Positions 7,972 through 9,835 of a stretch of 9,835 nt of DNA are shown piece by piece (within the stretch, counting starts at the first letter, position 1; each line of letters starts with the position of its first letter). Under the pieces are notes generated by a model, which saw only the letters and a list, made by a program, of their open reading frames with translations, ran no database searches and was not told where the DNA came from. The position numbers were made by a program, and so were the translations under genes. The DNA comes from Nitrococcus sp. (GTDB lineage Bacteria > Pseudomonadota > Gammaproteobacteria > Nitrococcales > Nitrococcaceae): positions 1 through 9,835 of the forward strand of contig JAKDMK010000054.1 of the NCBI GenBank assembly GCA_030452365.1. Reading direction: 5' to 3'.

Positions 7972-8329
7972 GGGGGCGACTAGGTTTCGACGTAGGTCGC
8001 GAAGCTTCAGGTGCATGCCGAGGATGTCGCTTACCTCGTAAAACATGCGGCAAAAATGATAGTTGCCAACGACGACAACTACGCCCTCGCGGCCTAAATA
8101 ACCGCGAGCCGCTGATTGGCGATTGCCTGTGGTTTCTTCTCAGCGGGCATATTACACAGGATAGCTTCGGGGAATGCCCGGATCCCTGGAGCGAAACCCA
8201 AACGGGCTCGCTGGCTACATTCCCTGCGCGTCGGGAAGTAGCCGGTTAAAAAAGAAAGACGTGGCTAAGCATGTAGACCCTGGAGTGGAGGTCTTGCGGA
8301 CGCGGGTTCGATTCCCGCCGCCTCCACCA
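7972..8329 (+). ncRNA. ssrA: tmRNA (transfer-messenger RNA), one-piece
   Basis: Rescues stalled ribosomes with SmpB: it enters as alanyl-tRNA, then templates a degradation tag. The 5' GGGGGCG (7972-7978) pairs with 3' CGCCTCC (8320-8326) in a seven-pair acceptor stem whose third pair is G-U, the alanine identity element. The discriminator A and an encoded CCA end at 8329. The T-arm GCGGGTTCGATTCCCGC precedes the acceptor. The 5' part carries GTTTCGAC and CAGGTGCATGCCGAGG followed by CCTCGTAAAA (pseudoknot 1), as in other proteobacterial tmRNAs. The tag reading frame runs 8065-8097 (GCC to TAA) and encodes ANDDNYALAA, against ANDENYALAA in E. coli. The length of 358 bases is normal, and there is no circular permutation. 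The 3' end is a known integration target, but no integrase or repeated 3' end is seen downstream. Confidence 0.97.
8065..8097 (+). other. tmRNA proteolysis-tag reading frame (ANDDNYALAA, stop)
   Basis: Resume codon GCC after ATAGTT, then nine codons and TAA. With the alanine carried by tmRNA the added peptide is AANDDNYALAA. The terminal LAA is the ClpXP recognition end, and the internal ANDDNY part corresponds to the SspB-binding region. The single difference from E. coli, Glu to Asp, is conservative. Confidence 0.95.
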
Positions 8330-8440
8330 TTAAATTAAAGTAAATCAACAGCTTACTCCACGGCCCCGACGAGGCTGTTGGCACTGCCTTCGCGGTTACT
8401 CCGGCAAGCTACCAGATCTGGCGCCAAATGCATGCCCAGC

Positions 8441-8450
8441 TGGGCACCGG
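8441..8450 (+). repeat. Direct repeat TGGGCACCGG, copy 3 of 3
   Basis: Exact 10-base copy downstream of ssrA. It shares GC immediately upstream with copy 2, a 12-base match. Confidence 0.6.
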
Positions 8451-8625
8451 GCAAGCGACGTCGCCATCGATTGCCCGGAGGCAAATGCACCTGGCGCCTG
8501 GCCGTGCAGAGTGAAGCCGGCATTCAGAGCAGCATTAATCTACGCGACTCGGTGGACTTGCCTCATATTCTTACACATCTCTCCGCTGATCTCTGTCCAG
8601 AAGAATCCCCGCAAACCGCCATTCT

Positions 8626-8672
8626 TTGTAAACCAGCGGCATCAATCCGGCCGGCATCAGCATTTTTTACAA
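8626..8672. promoter_or_regulatory. Inverted repeat, candidate activator site for sigma-54 promoter
   Basis: TTGTAAA (8626-8632) and its exact reverse complement TTTACAA (8666-8672) are separated by 33 bases. They lie about 90-135 bases before the start of transcription predicted from the downstream -24/-12 element, the usual place for enhancer-binding activators. A PrsR-type regulator is possible given the sorting-tail gene, but the site has not been matched to any known consensus. Confidence 0.4.
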
Positions 8673-8732
8673 TCTTCAGCGCGCGGCTAGTGCCCGTATT
8701 TCCAATGGATTGAAAAGACGAAACATTTTAAT

Positions 8733-8750
8733 TTGGCACAAAACTTGTCT
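8733..8750 (+). promoter_or_regulatory. Sigma-54 (RpoN) type -24/-12 promoter
   Basis: TTGGCAC (8733-8739), five bases, then TTGT (8745-8748). The GG at 8735-8736 and the -12 dinucleotide at 8747-8748 are separated by 10 bases, exactly as in the consensus TGGCAC-N5-TTGC; only the last base of the -12 part differs (T for C). Transcription would start near 8760, leaving a leader of about 30 bases before the ATG at 8791. RpoN control of PEP-CTERM genes with the PrsK/PrsR two-component system is known from floc-forming bacteria. Confidence 0.65.
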
Positions 8751-8790
8751 GGTATCCAGCGGCACATCTTTTCTATGGAGGGAATCGCCA

Positions 8791-9435
8791 ATGTATAAGT
8801 TCATTGCACGACTGTTGGTTCTTTCAACATCCCTGGCCCTCGCCGCTGGACAGGCGGGCGCCGCTGTAATTGGGGTGGCCGGCGGAACGGCCGCGCCCGC
8901 CGCGACCCTGGGCCTTTACACGATGACGCCGTTTCAGGATGACACGCGGCCCATCTTCGATGACGTATCGTCCGTGGTTTCTCCGCTTGGCGGAGCTGTG
9001 CAGTTCTCCATTCCCCTCTCGCATAGAGAGATCGGTAGCGGCTGGGCAACCTGGAGCCACGGCTACACCGGCGATGTTTACTTTACGGAAGGAGCGTTGT
9101 CGGTGGCGTTGGCGCTCCCTGTGTACACCGCGGCGTTCTATTTCTATGCCGAGCCCAACCCGTTCGACGCGTTTGATATCACGGCAATCACAGCGACGGG
9201 TGAGAGCATTACGCAAGCGGTAGCGGGGGCTAGCGGAGCATCATACTTCGGCTTTTACACCACTGGTGCATCGCTGCTGAGCAGCATCATCGTCAGTAGT
9301 CGCGTGGATTTTGCGATCGGAGAGTTCGGCATCGCCGCGAGACAAACAGTTCCCGTGCCCGCGACACTCTGGTTGCTGGGCGTTGGCCTTGCGGGTCTGG
9401 GTCTGGCAACGCGGCGGCGGATTCCCTCGGTATAA
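8791..9435 (+). CDS. Secreted protein with VPxPA/PEP-CTERM-like sorting tail
   Basis: A 214-residue exported protein, probable exosortase substrate; no enzymatic function is recognised. The N-terminus MYKFIARLLVLSTSLALAAG is a signal peptide with likely cleavage after AGA at about residue 24. The middle is rich in Gly, Ala, Ser, Thr and aromatic residues and looks beta-rich (WATWSHGYTGDVYF, AAFYFYAEPNPF, GASYFGFYTTGA, FAIGEFGIAAR), a pattern met in PEP-CTERM proteins of surface or floc matrices. The C-terminus is a three-part sorting signal: VPVPATLWLL, a hydrophobic helix GVGLAGLGLA and the basic end TRRRIPSV. It is of the VPLPA type rather than classical PEP. ATG 8791 is chosen because GGAGGG (8777-8782) lies 8 bases before it. 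An upstream in-frame start at 8710 would precede the promoter start site and mask the signal peptide. The exosortase itself is not in the window. Confidence 0.88.
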   Translation: MYKFIARLLVLSTSLALAAGQAGAAVIGVAGGTAAPAATLGLYTMTPFQDDTRPIFDDVSSVVSPLGGAVQFSIPLSHREIGSGWATWSHGYTGDVYFTEGALSVALALPVYTAAFYFYAEPNPFDAFDITAITATGESITQAVAGASGASYFGFYTTGASLLSSIIVSSRVDFAIGEFGIAARQTVPVPATLWLLGVGLAGLGLATRRRIPSV

Positions 9436-9458
9436 TCCGACGCAGCCGGAGTGCTCTA

Positions 9459-9491
9459 ACGGCGGCCCAGAAATGGGCCGCTGTTTTCTTT
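9459..9491 (+). terminator. Rho-independent terminator of the sorting-tail gene
   Basis: An 11-pair stem (9459-9469 with 9474-9484, one G-U pair) with core GCGGCCCA/TGGGCCGC is capped by the tetraloop GAAA and followed by TTTCTTT. It begins 24 bases after the stop codon at 9435. This is the clearest terminator in the window. Confidence 0.88.
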
Positions 9492-9584
9492 GCGCCCCAA
9501 GGTGGCCACAACGCCACCGCGATACGCCTTCAAGGAAGCCATCAGCGGGAATGTGGGACAGTCTCAGGTGATACCGGGACGGAA

Positions 9585-9615
9585 TTTACCCATGAGTATG
9601 CCGCTACCCTACAAT
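9585..9615 (+). promoter_or_regulatory. Possible promoter of the 3'-end gene
   Basis: TTTACC (9585-9590) and TACAAT (9610-9615) resemble -35 and -10 boxes with a 19-base spacer, longer than ideal. They lie between the terminator and ATG 9648. A 6-base inverted repeat, CAATCC (9612-9617) with GGATTG (9628-9633), overlaps the -10 and encloses the palindrome CCATATGG (9617-9624), which could be an operator. Confidence 0.3.
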
Positions 9616-9647
9616 CCCATATGGATAGGATTGCAAGAGAAGCCACC

Positions 9648-9835
9648 ATGTCCATTATCCTGCTGAATCTCCGAGGCGTGCCGGAGGACGAGGCCGAGGA
9701 GATCCGGGATCTTTTGACGGAGCACGGCGTTGCCTTCTACGAGACGCTCCCCAGCCGTTGGGGTATATCAATGGGAGCAATCTGGCTCAGGGACGAACAC
9801 CAGCGGGAGGAGGCAAAGCAGCTCATCGCCCGATA
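9648..9835 (+). CDS. DUF6164-like small protein, 3' end outside window
   Basis: The first 62 codons are visible: MSIILLNLRGVPEDEAEEIR, then a stretch ending in ETLPSRWGISMGAIWLRDEHQREEAKQLIAR. The pattern of a short beta-strand, an acidic PEDEAEEIRDLL helix, YET...WGIS...AIWL and then a helix with repeated acidic residues resembles DUF6164, a family of short proteobacterial proteins of unknown function. That assignment is from memory of the family. AGAGAA shortly before the ATG is a modest ribosome-binding site. The gene is separated from the sorting-tail gene by a strong terminator, so it is probably transcribed on its own. The remaining C-terminus is not visible. Confidence 0.75.
   Translation, partial: MSIILLNLRGVPEDEAEEIRDLLTEHGVAFYETLPSRWGISMGAIWLRDEHQREEAKQLIAR

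Larger units (their letters stand above)
8330..8732. other. Non-coding stretch between ssrA and the sorting-tail gene
   Basis: No convincing gene on either strand. A 111-codon frame with a TTG start (8378-8713) lacks protein-like composition and runs into the sigma-54 element region. Another plus frame stays open for about 55 codons (stop near 8512) but has no good start. CAACAGC (8346-8352) and GCTGTTG (8374-8380) can form a 7-pair stem shortly after ssrA, without a T-run. The third TGGGCACCGG copy is at 8441-8450. The distal part holds a probable activator site (8626-8672). Confidence 0.6.

Noticed and set aside
8346..8380. CAACAGC/GCTGTTG stem as ssrA terminator
   Set aside because: The 21-base loop and the lack of a T-run make it a poor intrinsic terminator; it is mentioned only as a possible structure.
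8330..8515. Possible integrated element or att site at the tmRNA 3' end
   Set aside because: The tmRNA 3' end is a known integration hotspot, but no second copy of its last bases, no integrase and no other phage or island gene is visible in the remaining 1.5 kb.
8378..8713. 111-codon plus-strand frame after ssrA, starting with TTG
   Set aside because: It has no protein-like composition and matches no recognised motif. Its TTG start lies inside a potential stem, and its 3' end runs up to the sigma-54 element region.
8710..8790. Upstream ATG start for the sorting-tail protein
   Set aside because: It precedes the predicted transcription start and would bury the signal peptide. The ATG at 8791 has a strong GGAGGG at good spacing.

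Overview
The window looks like chromosomal DNA of a GC-rich gammaproteobacterium, possibly of the Chromatiales or Ectothiorhodospiraceae kind. This rests on the gene families present (a zinc-type GltX, LpxH, RatA near SmpB, a two-gene Ots pathway, a one-piece tmRNA with a proteobacterial tag, a VPxPA-type exosortase substrate and a DUF6164-like protein), not on a taxonomic search. LpxH shows a Gram-negative outer membrane with lipid A. Almost every gene is recognisable housekeeping or accessory content, and no mobile element, integrase or CRISPR array is visible.

Layout. Positions 1-1398 (minus) hold gltX, cut by the left edge just before its C-terminus. It is divergent from lpxH (1517-2272, plus). 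lpxH converges on a minus-strand pair made of an eleven-helix sodium-dependent transporter of the NSS family and ratA, joined by a 4-base ATGA overlap. Divergent from that pair is smpB (4255-4740, plus, GTG start). Next come the two trehalose genes, head to head: otsB (4784-6070, minus), which carries an extra N-terminal HAD-like domain that has lost its catalytic aspartate, and otsA (6167-7765, plus). A full-length one-piece tmRNA gene (ssrA, 7972-8329) follows, with the tag ANDDNYALAA and an encoded CCA end.

Right part. About 460 bases after ssrA have no convincing gene. Their distal part appears to be regulatory DNA: a sigma-54-type -24/-12 element at 8733-8750, preceded by a 7-base inverted repeat at the usual distance for an activator site. 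The gene it would serve (8791-9435) encodes a secreted protein with a signal peptide and a VPxPA/PEP-CTERM-like sorting tail, and ends in a strong GNRA-loop terminator. The window closes inside a small DUF6164-like gene (from 9648).

How the genes relate. smpB and ssrA encode the two partners of trans-translation, the ribosome rescue system. They lie on the same strand but are separated by the trehalose block. RatA, another protein reported to act on ribosomes, lies on the other side of smpB, as in the smpB/ratA neighbourhood of enterobacteria, but here a transporter gene is inserted between them. OtsA and OtsB make trehalose from UDP-glucose and glucose-6-phosphate, a compatible solute for osmotic or drying stress. 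The secreted sorting-tail protein implies an exosortase and cell-surface polysaccharide system elsewhere in the genome. The best candidates for something not fully described are the dead HAD domain on OtsB, the translationally coupled transporter-ratA pair, and the sigma-54 control region of the sorting-tail gene.
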